From assembly GCA_900545925.1 (NCBI GenBank), contig URAZ01000004.1, positions 42,015 to 106,014 of the forward strand: a stretch of DNA of 64,000 nt. The letters are read 5' to 3'. The translations under genes and the position numbers were made by a program. Origin of the DNA: an uncultured Eubacteriales bacterium (lineage in GTDB: Bacteria; Bacillota; Clostridia; Oscillospirales; Oscillospiraceae). The notes below the pieces were generated by a model that made no database searches, had not been told where the DNA came from, and saw nothing but the letters and a program-made list of their open reading frames with translations. This document shows, one piece after another, positions 9,567 through 18,659 of the stretch (position 1 is its first letter; each line of letters starts with the position of its first letter).

Positions 9567-11315
9567 ATGACAACAGAGCAATACCGGAAGCGGTCAGGCT
9601 TTTCCATCTTCTTATCCTTCTTCAAGCCCCACCGGGGGCTGTTTTTTCTCGACATGGCCTGTGCACTGGTCGTGTCGATGATCGATCTGGCATACCCCAT
9701 TATCTCGCGTTACGCCATGCGCACGCTGCTGCCGCAGAGCGCATACCGCACGTTCTTTACGATCATGCTGATCGTGCTGGCAGCGTATGCGCTGCGGTCG
9801 GTGCTGTATTTCATTATCACCTACTGGGGCCACACCTTCGGCATCCGTGTAGAGGCTGATATCCGCGCGGCCCTGTTCGGTCACATGCAGGAGTTGGGCT
9901 TTGAGTTTTTCGACCGCAACCGCACCGGTCAGCTGATGAGCCGCATGACGACCGACCTCTTTGAGATCACCGAACTTGCCCACCACGGGCCGGAGGACCT
10001 GTTCATCTCGCTCGTGACCATCGTGGGTGCGCTGACCGTCATGGCGACAATCGAGTGGCGGCTGGCACTGGTCGTGGCGGTCATGATCCCGGTGTTCGTT
10101 GCGATCATTGTCTCGCGCCGTAAGGCGATGCGCGAGGCCTCCCGCCGTGTGAAGAAAAAGACCGGCGCGATCAACGCTGACATCGAATCCGCCCTGTCCG
10201 GCATTCGCACGGCCAAGGCATTTGCCAACGAACATGTTGAGGAGGAAAAATTCGACCGCTCGAACGACATTTACAAGACCTCCAAAAAGATGTTCCATCG
10301 GGAAATGGGCATTTTCATGGCCGTGATGGAGTTTTTTACGAGTTCTTTGTCCGTGGCTGTCGTAACCGTGGGCGGTCTGCTCATCATGAAGGGGCAGATG
10401 GACACCGTCGATCTTCTGACGTTTACGCTCTATATTGCGTCCTTTGTCAACCCCATCCGCAAGCTGGCAAACTTCACGGAACTGTTCTCCAACGGCACGG
10501 CAGGCTTTGATCGTTTTCTGGAGATCATGCGCACCGCGCCGGAACTGCACGACGCGCCGGATGCAATCGAACTGACGCAGGTACACGGTGAGATCGGCGT
10601 GGAAAATGTAAGCTTTTCCTATGAGGACGATCCCGAAGTTCTGCACGATGTGTCCCTGCACGTCCCGGCGGGCAAGACCGTCGCCATCGTCGGCCCTTCC
10701 GGCGGCGGCAAGAGTACGCTCTGCCAGCTGATCCCCCGCTTTTACGACGTGACCGGTGGTGCGATCACCGTTGACGGCCACGACGTGCGCAGCGTCACGC
10801 AGGAATCTCTGCGCCGCTCCATCGGCATTGTACAGCAGGATGTATTTCTGTTCGCCGATTCCATTCTGGAAAACATCCGCTACGGTAAGCCCGGCGCGAC
10901 GATGGAGGAGATCATTGACGCGGCGAAGCGTGCGGAAATTTACGACGATATCATGGCCATGCCAGACGGCTTTGACACTTACGTCGGCGAACGTGGCACG
11001 CTCCTGTCCGGCGGACAGAAGCAGCGCATTTCCATTGCGCGCATTTTCCTCAAAAACCCGCCGATTCTCATTCTCGACGAGGCGACGAGCGCGCTCGACA
11101 CGCTGACGGAGGCGAAGATCCAGCACGCGTTTGACGAACTGGCGAAAAATCGCACCACGCTCATCATTGCGCACCGCCTGTCCACCATCCGCGCCGCAGG
11201 CGAGATCGTCGTCATTGCCGACGGCCGCATCGCCGAGCGCGGCACGAATGAGGAACTTCTCAAGCATAACGGCATCTACGCCAGCCTCTGCCGCACGCAG
11301 AATCTGCTGGCATAA
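9567..11315 (+). CDS. ABC exporter, fused membrane and ATPase domains (MsbA/MdlB-like)
   Basis: A 582-residue half-transporter. About 300 residues of six membrane segments are followed by an ATPase domain with Walker A GPSGGGKST (near 377), signature LSGGQKQR (near 479), Walker B ILILDEATSALD and H-loop IIAHRLS. It probably works as a homodimer, because no partner gene is adjacent. The ATG at 9567 (MTTEQYRKRSG) is chosen because GGAGC lies nine bases before it and the promoter falls inside the longer open frame. The substrate (lipid, drug or peptide) is unknown. Confidence 0.94.
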   Translation: MTTEQYRKRSGFSIFLSFFKPHRGLFFLDMACALVVSMIDLAYPIISRYAMRTLLPQSAYRTFFTIMLIVLAAYALRSVLYFIITYWGHTFGIRVEADIRAALFGHMQELGFEFFDRNRTGQLMSRMTTDLFEITELAHHGPEDLFISLVTIVGALTVMATIEWRLALVVAVMIPVFVAIIVSRRKAMREASRRVKKKTGAINADIESALSGIRTAKAFANEHVEEEKFDRSNDIYKTSKKMFHREMGIFMAVMEFFTSSLSVAVVTVGGLLIMKGQMDTVDLLTFTLYIASFVNPIRKLANFTELFSNGTAGFDRFLEIMRTAPELHDAPDAIELTQVHGEIGVENVSFSYEDDPEVLHDVSLHVPAGKTVAIVGPSGGGKSTLCQLIPRFYDVTGGAITVDGHDVRSVTQESLRRSIGIVQQDVFLFADSILENIRYGKPGATMEEIIDAAKRAEIYDDIMAMPDGFDTYVGERGTLLSGGQKQRISIARIFLKNPPILILDEATSALDTLTEAKIQHAFDELAKNRTTLIIAHRLSTIRAAGEIVVIADGRIAERGTNEELLKHNGIYASLCRTQNLLA

Positions 11316-11323
11316 CCGAAACC

Positions 11324-11398
11324 GCCCTGCCGCGCAAAATGGCGCGGCAGGGCAAAAAAATCACCGACAGCCCGCAATGGGCTGCCGGATGTTTTTTC
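11324..11398. terminator. Two hairpins between convergent genes
   Basis: The hairpin GCCCTGCCGCGC/GCGCGGCAGGGC (11324-11353) is followed by a CAGCCC/GGGCTG hairpin (11368-11384). The second has TTTTTT on its right and a T-run on its left in the minus sense, so it can stop both the ABC gene and the VanW gene. Confidence 0.8.
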
Positions 11399-13105
11399 TT
11401 AATCCCACGGATTGATGGGGTCATCAGGTTCAGTCGGGTCATCGGGATTGTCCGGGTAATCCGGGTCGATGGGATCCGGCTCCTCGGGCACCTCAGGCTC
11501 GACGTACGGCGTGCATTTGTAGGTCGTGTTGCGGGACTGATAGGTGTCCTTGTGCAGCGTCTCGGTTTTGATGACATTGCCGTTTGCGTCCACATAATCG
11601 CGGTAGGCCATGACGGTTTTACCGACGTAGGAATACTGCACCATGTCACCCTTGATATACTTATTGCCGTCCTTGTCAACAACGATATTGACAGTGTTGC
11701 CGTTCTCGTCGATGGCGGTACCGGCGTCGGTGATGATGGTCTTGTCGCCGTCGATCTCCATCTTGGGCTGGACGGTCGCAACGACCTCGTGCCGCAGGAC
11801 GATATGATCATAGCCCTTGTCCTTCGGCGCGGTGCCCACAAGCTTGATATGGACATAGCCGCCGGAGACGGAAGCATCAATGCGCATCGGATGGTCGGTG
11901 CTGTTGACAAACTTATAGTCGAGACTGCCCCAGTAGATCGTCGCGTCCATGCCGAGCTGGACGTAGGTGACGGTGAACATATGCGGCGCACGCTCTGTGA
12001 CCTTGAGATCGGCGTAGAGGCAGGCGGTATAGATCGTGGAGGCGACCTGACAGACGCCTCCGCCGGCCTCTGCCTCGCTCTTGCCGCCGGTCTGGTAGAC
12101 GATAGCGGACTGATAGCCCTTCTCCGGCGTGCGCTCACCGACGATCTTGTTGAACGAGAACTCGTCTCCGGGGTTTAGGATGGTGCCGTCGATCGCCTTG
12201 CAGGCCAGCTCCAGATTCTTCGTGCGTCCGGCCTGCGCGGTGTGCGGGCTGTCGCAGGAGCCGAGTACATCAGAGAAGTATTCCTTCTCCAGTTCGGCCA
12301 GCGTGACCTCCGGCTGAATTTCCTCAGCCTGAATGACGATCTTCGTGCCGGGTTCAGCCATGGCAAGCTGCTGGGTGTAATACGACACGTCAAAGCCGAA
12401 GCCGACCTTTTCGGCAACGAGTTCCTTCTTTTCCTCGTCGTAATATGCGTCTTTCATCTCGGTTGCGAACTGGTCGTAATACCGTTGAAGATCAACCGGC
12501 GCGCAGGGCTCGGTGTCGTAATCGAACTTGAGTTCGGACAGATCGCCGGCATTGAACCGCGCAACGACCGCATCATAGAGTGCATCGGCATCGAGCGAAA
12601 TTTTCGGCGAACCCGTCACGACTGTGACGGTTTTCGCGTCGGCATCGACCGTAACGGTCGGGTCAACCTTTTCCGACGCACAGGCGCGGGCGGTCTGATC
12701 AATGAGATCGCGGATATACGCGGTATCGAGATTCGTCCCGGATTCGAGCGAAATGTCCTGCCGGGTCTTTTTTGCCCGTTCGTATGTGAGAAGCGCCGTA
12801 ATCGGGCCGCCGTCGCGGCCGTAGTTCATGGCGGCGTCTGCCGCCTCGTCCGGGTTGAGGGCGACGTTGGTGATCTCGGGGGTAAAGTCAATCGTCCGGT
12901 CGGGCAGGACAACGGTCAGCGTATCGGTAGCTGTCTCCTGCTCGACGGCGAGCGTCACGGCGTTAATTGCCGCGTCCCGCTTCAATCCGCCGACGTTCAC
13001 GCCCGCGACATAGACGTTTGGGAAGATGGTGTCGCTTCCCTTTAAAATAAAGCCATAGGTGCAGACACCGAGTAACGCCAGAAGCACAACACATCCCGCG
13101 ATCAC
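11399..13105 (-). CDS. VanW-family wall protein (YoaR-like)
   Basis: A membrane-anchored extracytoplasmic protein: one N-terminal membrane segment (about residues 2-22), a YoaR-type peptidoglycan-binding region, then a VanW domain with FSFNKIVGERTPEKGY and GGGVCQVASTIY. The tail is rich in Pro and Asp. VanW was named from vancomycin clusters but its function is not established. The coordinates use the GTG at 13105. The frame stays open to an AUC at 13216, placed seven bases after a perfect AGGAGG; that start would add a 37-residue Lys/Arg-rich cytoplasmic tail before the membrane segment. I think the longer form is likely. Confidence 0.88.
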   Translation of the reverse strand: MIAGCVVLLALLGVCTYGFILKGSDTIFPNVYVAGVNVGGLKRDAAINAVTLAVEQETATDTLTVVLPDRTIDFTPEITNVALNPDEAADAAMNYGRDGGPITALLTYERAKKTRQDISLESGTNLDTAYIRDLIDQTARACASEKVDPTVTVDADAKTVTVVTGSPKISLDADALYDAVVARFNAGDLSELKFDYDTEPCAPVDLQRYYDQFATEMKDAYYDEEKKELVAEKVGFGFDVSYYTQQLAMAEPGTKIVIQAEEIQPEVTLAELEKEYFSDVLGSCDSPHTAQAGRTKNLELACKAIDGTILNPGDEFSFNKIVGERTPEKGYQSAIVYQTGGKSEAEAGGGVCQVASTIYTACLYADLKVTERAPHMFTVTYVQLGMDATIYWGSLDYKFVNSTDHPMRIDASVSGGYVHIKLVGTAPKDKGYDHIVLRHEVVATVQPKMEIDGDKTIITDAGTAIDENGNTVNIVVDKDGNKYIKGDMVQYSYVGKTVMAYRDYVDANGNVIKTETLHKDTYQSRNTTYKCTPYVEPEVPEEPDPIDPDYPDNPDDPTEPDDPINPWD

Positions 13106-13265
13106 GGCAGCCTTCTTTCCGGCATTGCCGGACGGCTGCTTCTTCGGCGCAGCGGCTCTGTCCGCCGCAGTTTTGTGCGCGGGGCGGCTGGCCTCAAATC
13201 TGCCTTTCTTTCTGATAAGAATCCCTCCTATTCAAAAGCCGCAGGGCGACATAATCTTTTTCTGT

Positions 13266-13294
13266 ATTATACATAAACCGACCGATTTTTGCAA
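13266..13294 (-). promoter_or_regulatory. Promoter for the VanW gene
   Basis: On the minus strand TTGCAA and TATAAT are separated by 17 bases, about 50 bases upstream of the AGGAGG at 13220-13228. Confidence 0.75.
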
Positions 13295-13378
13295 CGGCAT
13301 TCCCGACAGGAACAGGCCCCAGAATTCTGAAATTTCTATTAACATTTTCGGGTTTGTGCACTGCAAGTTCATTGCGTT

Positions 13379-13605
13379 AAATTAGCTTTGCGTTCAAAAT
13401 TTGCAAGGCAGTACGGATTCGCCAAGGCCCTGTAGGGGCCGATGCCCACATCGGCCCGTTGAGAAGTTACAAATTTGCCGAAGATTTCCGTAAAAACGCA
13501 GCGAATCAAAACCTCCCCTTGCCATGTCCTGCATGATAAGGGGAGGCGGCATTTGCGCAAGCAAATGACGGAGGGGATGCGCTGCGGATATCAGTGTGCT
13601 TGGAA
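13379..13605 (+). repeat. Interspersed repeat, copy B (about 227 bases)
   Basis: Nearly collinear with the inverted copy at 55052-55280. It has three hairpins: GGGCCGATG/CATCGGCCC (13436-13457), CCTCCCCTT/AAGGGGAGG (13512-13546) and ATTTGCGCAAGCAAAT (13551-13566). A conserved linker lies between the first two. No coding frame is kept between copies. The 13295-13643 interval holds nothing else I can name. Confidence 0.85.
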
Positions 13606-13643
13606 AGCTGCAGAATACAAAATCCTCTCAGGCGTTTTCACGC

Positions 13644-14213
13644 TTATACAGCGCAGTACGGAAGCGTTTTCCGATCCGCGAAGCGGTAGGTGCGCAAAAA
13701 CGGCTCCGGGCGCAGGCCCTTTTCCAGATAGTCGAGCAGCAGAAGCGCGCAGGCGCGGCTGTCACTGCCGGCGTTGTGATGGTCGAGTTCCAGCCGCAGA
13801 TGGTCACAGAGCGTATTCAGCTTATGATTCTGCAGATACGGATATGCCTTTCTGCCCATCTGGCAGGTACACAGATAGGCAGCCTCCGGCTTCCAGTCGA
13901 TGTGATAGTCATGCAGGCAGCTGGCTAGCACCCGCAGATCAAACGGCGCGTTGTGCGCAACCAGAATGCTCTCCTCCAGCATCGGCTTCAGCAGCTGCCA
14001 GAGCGCAGAGAAGTCCGGTTGGCCGCGCACCATCTCCGGCGTGATGCCGGTCAGCGCGATATTGAACGGGTCAAAATGTGTCTGCGGGTCAACGAGCGTA
14101 TAAAGTTCCTGTACGATCTGCCCGTTTTCGATCACGCTCACACCGATGGCGCTCATGCGCCGGTTTTGTGCGTTTGGCGTTTCCACGTCGAATGCGACGT
14201 ATCGTTCTTCCAT
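13644..14213 (-). CDS. DEDD-type 3'-5' exonuclease (DnaQ-like)
   Basis: A 189-residue exonuclease of the DnaQ/epsilon superfamily. Exo I is FDVET (Asp and Glu metal ligands), exo II is LVAHNAPFDLRVL, and exo III follows HHNAGSDSRA, with the His and Asp of the DEDDh type. It has no BRCT or polymerase part, so it is a stand-alone exonuclease; DNA versus RNA substrate is unknown. It has its own promoter overlapping the end of the ferredoxin gene. Confidence 0.9.
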   Translation of the reverse strand: MEERYVAFDVETPNAQNRRMSAIGVSVIENGQIVQELYTLVDPQTHFDPFNIALTGITPEMVRGQPDFSALWQLLKPMLEESILVAHNAPFDLRVLASCLHDYHIDWKPEAAYLCTCQMGRKAYPYLQNHKLNTLCDHLRLELDHHNAGSDSRACALLLLDYLEKGLRPEPFLRTYRFADRKTLPYCAV

Positions 14214-14242
14214 GCTTCCACCCCATCTGACAGGATGGGATC

Positions 14243-14271
14243 AGTATAGCAGATTTTCTGTCCCTTGTCAG
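14243..14271 (-). promoter_or_regulatory. Promoter for the exonuclease gene
   Basis: On the minus strand CTGACA and TATACT are separated by 17 bases. The -35 overlaps the ferredoxin stop codon. Confidence 0.6.
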
Positions 14272-14456
14272 CCCTCTTCGATCGCGCTCGTCGGGCAGGC
14301 GTCCATGGCTTCGGCGGCAGTTTCCTGCACGCGCTCCGGCACGGGGCCGGGCTTTGCTTCGGCATAGCCGTCATCCCTGAGGGAGAAGACCTCCGGGCAC
14401 GTTTCGGCGCACAGTCCACAGCCGATGCAGACGTCTTCGTTTACATGATAGTGCAT
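14268..14456 (-). CDS. Small ferredoxin
   Basis: A 62-residue protein with one CIGCGLCAETCPEV cluster motif and a distant CPTSAI that supplies the fourth ligand, the layout of single [4Fe-4S] ferredoxins. It is a soluble low-potential electron carrier; the partner is not shown by the context. AAGGAGAACG lies before the ATG. It stands between the P-type ATPase and the exonuclease. Confidence 0.95.
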   Translation of the reverse strand: MHYHVNEDVCIGCGLCAETCPEVFSLRDDGYAEAKPGPVPERVQETAAEAMDACPTSAIEEG

Positions 14457-14479
14457 ACACGTTCTCCTTCCAAAAAACT

Positions 14480-14505
14480 GAGCCAGCCGTTTTTTTGGCT
14501 GGCTC
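14480..14505 (-). terminator. Terminator after the P-type ATPase
   Basis: GAGCCAGCC/GGCTGGCTC stem followed in the minus sense by AGTTTTTT. Confidence 0.8.
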
Positions 14506-14521
14506 TAGTATTTGCAGAAAT

Positions 14522-16963
14522 TTATCTTTTCTTCCTGCGTGGGAAAACTCCCTTGTTCAACCGCGCCTTCGCTTTGCGCAGCCCCCGGCGGCAGACGAAC
14601 ATGACCGAGAACGCAAGCAGGCCCAGCACAACAAGAATCAGAAGCGACGGATTATCCAGCGCACTCAGCGTAAACAGTTCCGGCAGGAAGAAGTAGCACA
14701 CCACGAACGCTGCACACAGTCCAATGAGCATGGCCTTGCGGAGTTTATTCAGCGGCAGCGAGGTCTGGTGGATCATCAGCAGACCCACAATGCCCATAAT
14801 GCCGGTGCAGAGCGTGGAGAGCATATCCTCTTTGATATGAAACGCCAGATAGAACAGCATCACGCCAACCACGAGAATGAGGTCAGACAGCGCGGCGGGC
14901 AGCGCCCGGTAAATGACGTTCGGCATGAATCTGCCGCTGATGCGGTTCTCGTTCGGCTCCATGGCGAGGATGAACGACGGGATGCCAATCGTCAGCGCGT
15001 TGACCAGACTCAGCTGCGCGGGCGTATAAGGATAGGGGAGCGTGAAGAGCAGCGTAATCAGCGAGAGAACAAAGGTGAAGATGTTCTTGACGAGATACAG
15101 CGACGCGCTGCGCTCGATGTTGTTGATGACGCGCCTGCCCTCCGCCACGACGGACGGCAGGGCGGAAAACTGCGAATCGAGCAGCACGATATGCGACGCC
15201 TGACACGCGACGCCCGAGCCGGAGGCCATGGCGATGGAGCAGTCCGCCTCGCGCAGCGCCAGCACGTCGTTCACGCCGTCGCCGGTCATGGCGACGGTGT
15301 GGCCCGCGCGCTTCATAGCCGCGACAAGCTTCTTTTTCTGGTCCGGCGTGACGCGGCCGAAGACGGTCATTTCCTCTGCTGCCTTCGCAATGTCAACGTC
15401 TGTCTTGAGCGTTCGTGCATCGACGAATTTCTCCGCATTCGGGATCCCGGCCCGCCGTGCGACCTCGGAAACGGTCAGGGGATTGTCGCCGGAGATAACC
15501 TTCGTGCGCACGCCCTGCTGCGCAAAATAGGAAAAAGTCTGCGGCGCTTCGGGTCGGATCTTGTTGCTCAGCAAAATCAGGGCCAGCGGCAGAATTTCTG
15601 CATTCAGCGTCTCATCCGACAGCTTTCCGTCGTACAGCGCCAGCAGCAGCACCCGGCAGCCCTTGGACGACCATTCCTCCGCCAGCGGCAGATACTGTTC
15701 CTTTTCCGGGCAGTTTGCCAGCAGAATTTCCGGTGCACCGAGCAGATACGTCTCGTCCTCGTGGAATGACACACCACCGTATTTTTTCGCCGACCGGAAC
15801 GGCATGGCGTCAATCGCCGTCTGCATGGACTGTCCGGTAAAATATCGCCGCAGCGCGGCCATGGTGTCGTTGTCGTCCTGCATGGCGCAGACGTAATCGG
15901 CCATGATCATGCGGATATCGTCGGCGATATAGCGATCCGGCTGCAGGGGAACAATATCATCGACGGTCATTTTCGGCTCCGTGATCGTGCCGGTCTTATC
16001 GACACAGAGCGTATCGACGCGCGCAAGCGTCTCGATGCAGCCCATATCATGCACGAGTGTACGGCGGTTTGCCAGCCGGATGACGCTTGCAACCAGTGCA
16101 AGGCTTGTCAGCAGATATAACCCCTCTGGGATCATGCCGACGATGGAGCCGACCGTGCTCGTCACCGCGTCCGCAATCGGGCTTTTCAGCCACAGATATT
16201 CCTTGATGAACATCACCGCGCCCAGCGGAATGACAAGGAAGCCGATCCATTTGATCAGGCTCGTCAGCGAACGCATCATCTCCGACTGCGGCTGCGAGCC
16301 GGTCTGCTTGGCCTCCAGCGTGAGCCGGGAGACAAAGCTGTCCGCACCAACGGCGGTCAGCCGTGCGCGGCAGCTGCCGGACACGACAAAGCTGCCGGAG
16401 AGCAGTTGGTCGCCCGGCTTTTTGACGATTTCATCGGCCTCGCCCGTGACGAGTGCCTCGTTGACGCGGCATTCGCCTGCTGCGACGACGGCATCCGCCG
16501 GGATCTGGTCGCCGGGAGAAAAAACGGCGATATCGTCCCGTACAAGCTGGGCCGCGTCCAACATAACGGTCTGCCCGTCCCGCACGGCACGGCATTTCGG
16601 CGCGGCCATGATCTTCAGTCCATCGACCTTTTTCTTTACCCGCAGATCCTGTACAATGCCGATGAACATGTTGCAGAACACAGGACCAAGAAATGTCAGG
16701 TTCAGCCACTGCCGCACGGCGATCACGCAGCCCGCCAGCAGGAAGAACAGAAAGTTAAAATAGGTAAAAACGTTTTTCGCAATAATCTCTCGAACCGATG
16801 CGCCGGGCGATTCAACCGGTGCATTATCCCAGCCGCCGTCCAGCCGCTCCTGCGCCTGCGCAGCGCTCAGGCCTGACGCGGCGTCTGCCTCCAAAACAGG
16901 AATCTCCCGCCGTTGCGGCCTGTCCGGATCCTTCGGTTTTCGTTTCAGGAATGACGCTGCCAC
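14522..16963 (-). CDS. P-type cation ATPase (CtpE/Ca-ATPase-like)
   Basis: An 813-residue ion pump. The phosphorylation site CVDKTGTIT places the catalytic Asp near residue 322, and the hinge motif GDGVNDVLALREAD is present. The M4 motif is IPEGLYLL. PEGL points to the Ca-ATPase-like group, and the overall layout resembles mycobacterial CtpE, proposed to take up or export calcium; the ion is inferred. There is no N-terminal heavy-metal domain. The GTG at 16963 is preferred because GGAGGAGG stands nine bases before it; an ATG at 16999 lies upstream of that site. Confidence 0.9.
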   Translation of the reverse strand: MAASFLKRKPKDPDRPQRREIPVLEADAASGLSAAQAQERLDGGWDNAPVESPGASVREIIAKNVFTYFNFLFFLLAGCVIAVRQWLNLTFLGPVFCNMFIGIVQDLRVKKKVDGLKIMAAPKCRAVRDGQTVMLDAAQLVRDDIAVFSPGDQIPADAVVAAGECRVNEALVTGEADEIVKKPGDQLLSGSFVVSGSCRARLTAVGADSFVSRLTLEAKQTGSQPQSEMMRSLTSLIKWIGFLVIPLGAVMFIKEYLWLKSPIADAVTSTVGSIVGMIPEGLYLLTSLALVASVIRLANRRTLVHDMGCIETLARVDTLCVDKTGTITEPKMTVDDIVPLQPDRYIADDIRMIMADYVCAMQDDNDTMAALRRYFTGQSMQTAIDAMPFRSAKKYGGVSFHEDETYLLGAPEILLANCPEKEQYLPLAEEWSSKGCRVLLLALYDGKLSDETLNAEILPLALILLSNKIRPEAPQTFSYFAQQGVRTKVISGDNPLTVSEVARRAGIPNAEKFVDARTLKTDVDIAKAAEEMTVFGRVTPDQKKKLVAAMKRAGHTVAMTGDGVNDVLALREADCSIAMASGSGVACQASHIVLLDSQFSALPSVVAEGRRVINNIERSASLYLVKNIFTFVLSLITLLFTLPYPYTPAQLSLVNALTIGIPSFILAMEPNENRISGRFMPNVIYRALPAALSDLILVVGVMLFYLAFHIKEDMLSTLCTGIMGIVGLLMIHQTSLPLNKLRKAMLIGLCAAFVVCYFFLPELFTLSALDNPSLLILVVLGLLAFSVMFVCRRGLRKAKARLNKGVFPRRKKR

Positions 16964-17070
16964 AAATGCCGTCCTCCTCCAAGTAATTATCGATATCATA
17001 TCACATCTGCGGCAGAATTTATCAACAAAGTGTATATTTTCAGAAAATCATAAGAAACGCCGCCCCGGCG

Positions 17071-17110
17071 TAAAAAACCGCGGCTCCCCGGATGGATTCG
17101 GGTGCCGCGT
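17071..17110 (-). terminator. Terminator after murI
   Basis: A CGCGGCACCC...GGGGAGCCGCG stem in the minus sense, followed by GTTTTTT. Confidence 0.75.
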
Positions 17111-17117
17111 GTGCTTT

Positions 17118-17900
17118 TTATTCATCCTGGTACCGGAACAGCGCCCGGCTGAGAGCGAGGATCTCCGGCTCGTCGAGAGAATTTTCAAAAACAGCCGTTC
17201 CCGGTGCGTCGCTGCTGCGCAGCATGCCGTTTTCGGCAAGCTTTCGCGCAAGCTGCATTGCGACGCCGTGGCTTCCGTCCATGATCTCCGGCCCTGGTCC
17301 GACGATCCTGCGAATCGCACCCGTCAGGAACGGATAATGTGTGCAGCCCAGCACGATCCCATCGACCGGCTCGCGCAGATACGGCGCAAGCTTCTCGGCC
17401 AGATATGCCTCCACTGCGCTCCCTCGCAGTTCCCCGCGCTCGACAAACTCCATCAGCCCTTCGCACGGCAGGCCGATGATCTGCGCCTGATCGTCAAACT
17501 GACGCTTGAGTGCCTGAAATTTCTCCTGCCGGATGGTCATGGGCGTGGCCATGACCAGAATTCTGCCGCCGGGGTATTTTTCTACGGCTGGCTTGAGCGC
17601 GGGCTCTGTTCCGATCACGGGAATGTCAGGGTATGTTTGCCGCAGCAGGCCGATGGCGGCGGATGTTGCCGTGTTGCAGGCCACGACGATAGCTTTGGCT
17701 CCGGCGCTTACCAGATGCTCCGCCGCCGCAAGGCTCAGCGCCTGGATCTGCGCTTCGCTCTTGACGCCGTAGGGCGCGTGGAGCGAGTCGCCGTAGTACA
17801 GATAGTTTTCCTGCGGCAGCAGCCGCACCGTCTCGCGCAGGACGCTGATCCCACCGAGGCCGGAGTCAAAAAACGCGACAGGCCGATCCTGCTTCTGCAT
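17118..17900 (-). CDS. murI: Glutamate racemase
   Basis: Cofactor-independent racemase making D-glutamate for peptidoglycan. The two catalytic cysteines are visible: VACNTATS (Cys75) and LGCTHYPFL; FFDSGLGG supplies the general Asp. It has 260 residues, the usual length. The ATG at 17900 is chosen for GGAGG at 7-base spacing; a GTG lies two codons earlier. The gene follows the deoxynucleoside kinase by two bases, so the two are translationally close. Confidence 0.96.
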   Translation of the reverse strand: MQKQDRPVAFFDSGLGGISVLRETVRLLPQENYLYYGDSLHAPYGVKSEAQIQALSLAAAEHLVSAGAKAIVVACNTATSAAIGLLRQTYPDIPVIGTEPALKPAVEKYPGGRILVMATPMTIRQEKFQALKRQFDDQAQIIGLPCEGLMEFVERGELRGSAVEAYLAEKLAPYLREPVDGIVLGCTHYPFLTGAIRRIVGPGPEIMDGSHGVAMQLARKLAENGMLRSSDAPGTAVFENSLDEPEILALSRALFRYQDE

Positions 17901-17902
17901 GC

Positions 17903-18496
17903 TCACGCCTCCAAAAACCGCACGATCTCGTCCAGATCATATTCTCCGCCGTCCATGTTGATGCGCAGCGTTCGCTCCGGTGGGAGCGTTTCGGCCCATT
18001 CGTCGTAGAGTTCCTTGAGTTCGTACACATACATGAGGTCGAGATCATCCTCGTATTCCCGTCCGCGCTGGCGCATGTGCTCAATGATCGTACTGACGGA
18101 GCAGTCGAGATAGAGATACTTGTCAACCGGCGGCATCAGCGACGCGATGCCGTGTGCCAGTTTGCAGAGAATGCCGAACTCGTCCTGCGTCAGATCCTGC
18201 TGGTTCAGGCGGTATTTCGCAATGACCAGATTCTCCAGAAACGCGCGGTCAAAGAAGAAAAACTCAGTGTCGCCGATCTCCGGACGCCATTTCTCGTCGT
18301 CAAAGTAGAGCGAGAGAAAACTTACCTGCGAGTGAAACGACCAGCGCTTGGAATCGGAATAGTATTCATTGATATAGGGGTTGTCCTGCGGACGCTCCTC
18401 ATGAAACGCGGCGCGCGGGCCGAAATATGCTGTGAGCCGCTGCAAAAGCGTCGTCTTTCCTGCGCCTACGGTACCGCAGATCGCAATGTACTTCAT
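17903..18496 (-). CDS. Deoxynucleoside kinase (dAK/dCK/dGK family)
   Basis: A 197-residue salvage kinase that phosphorylates deoxynucleosides. P-loop GTVGAGKTTL is at residues 8-17, the FDRAF motif (DRS-like) follows, and RGREYE is the lid region typical of the dNK/TK2 family. The ATG at 18496 (MKYIAICG) follows GGAGGCGG. Base specificity cannot be told. It shares a salvage theme with dut, the hydantoinase and adenosine deaminase nearby. Confidence 0.9.
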   Translation of the reverse strand: MKYIAICGTVGAGKTTLLQRLTAYFGPRAAFHEERPQDNPYINEYYSDSKRWSFHSQVSFLSLYFDDEKWRPEIGDTEFFFFDRAFLENLVIAKYRLNQQDLTQDEFGILCKLAHGIASLMPPVDKYLYLDCSVSTIIEHMRQRGREYEDDLDLMYVYELKELYDEWAETLPPERTLRINMDGGEYDLDEIVRFLEA

Positions 18497-18609
18497 ATCC
18501 GCCCGCCTCCTTCGCTTGAACAGAATGTTTTGCGTCAACTGACGCTTATTCTACAACATCCAGCCGGTGGAAGCAAGATGCAAAACTGCTGAAAAACACG
18601 CAGCTCCGC

Positions 18610-18638
18610 TTGCAAACCTCCCGGCGGCATGATACGAT
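18610..18638 (+). promoter_or_regulatory. Promoter for nrdG-dut-hydantoinase
   Basis: TTGCAA and TACGAT separated by 17 bases, 22 bases before the nrdG ATG. Confidence 0.6.
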
Positions 18639-18659
18639 AATAAAAAAGGGGGTGCTGCA

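Noticed and set aside
9612..11267. 551-codon open frame opposite the ABC exporter
   Set aside because: Charged, domainless translation complementary to a conserved ABC gene.
13379..13605. CRISPR-like array suggested by the repeated hairpins
   Set aside because: No regular repeat-spacer spacing; the hairpins differ from each other and the whole unit recurs as a dispersed element.
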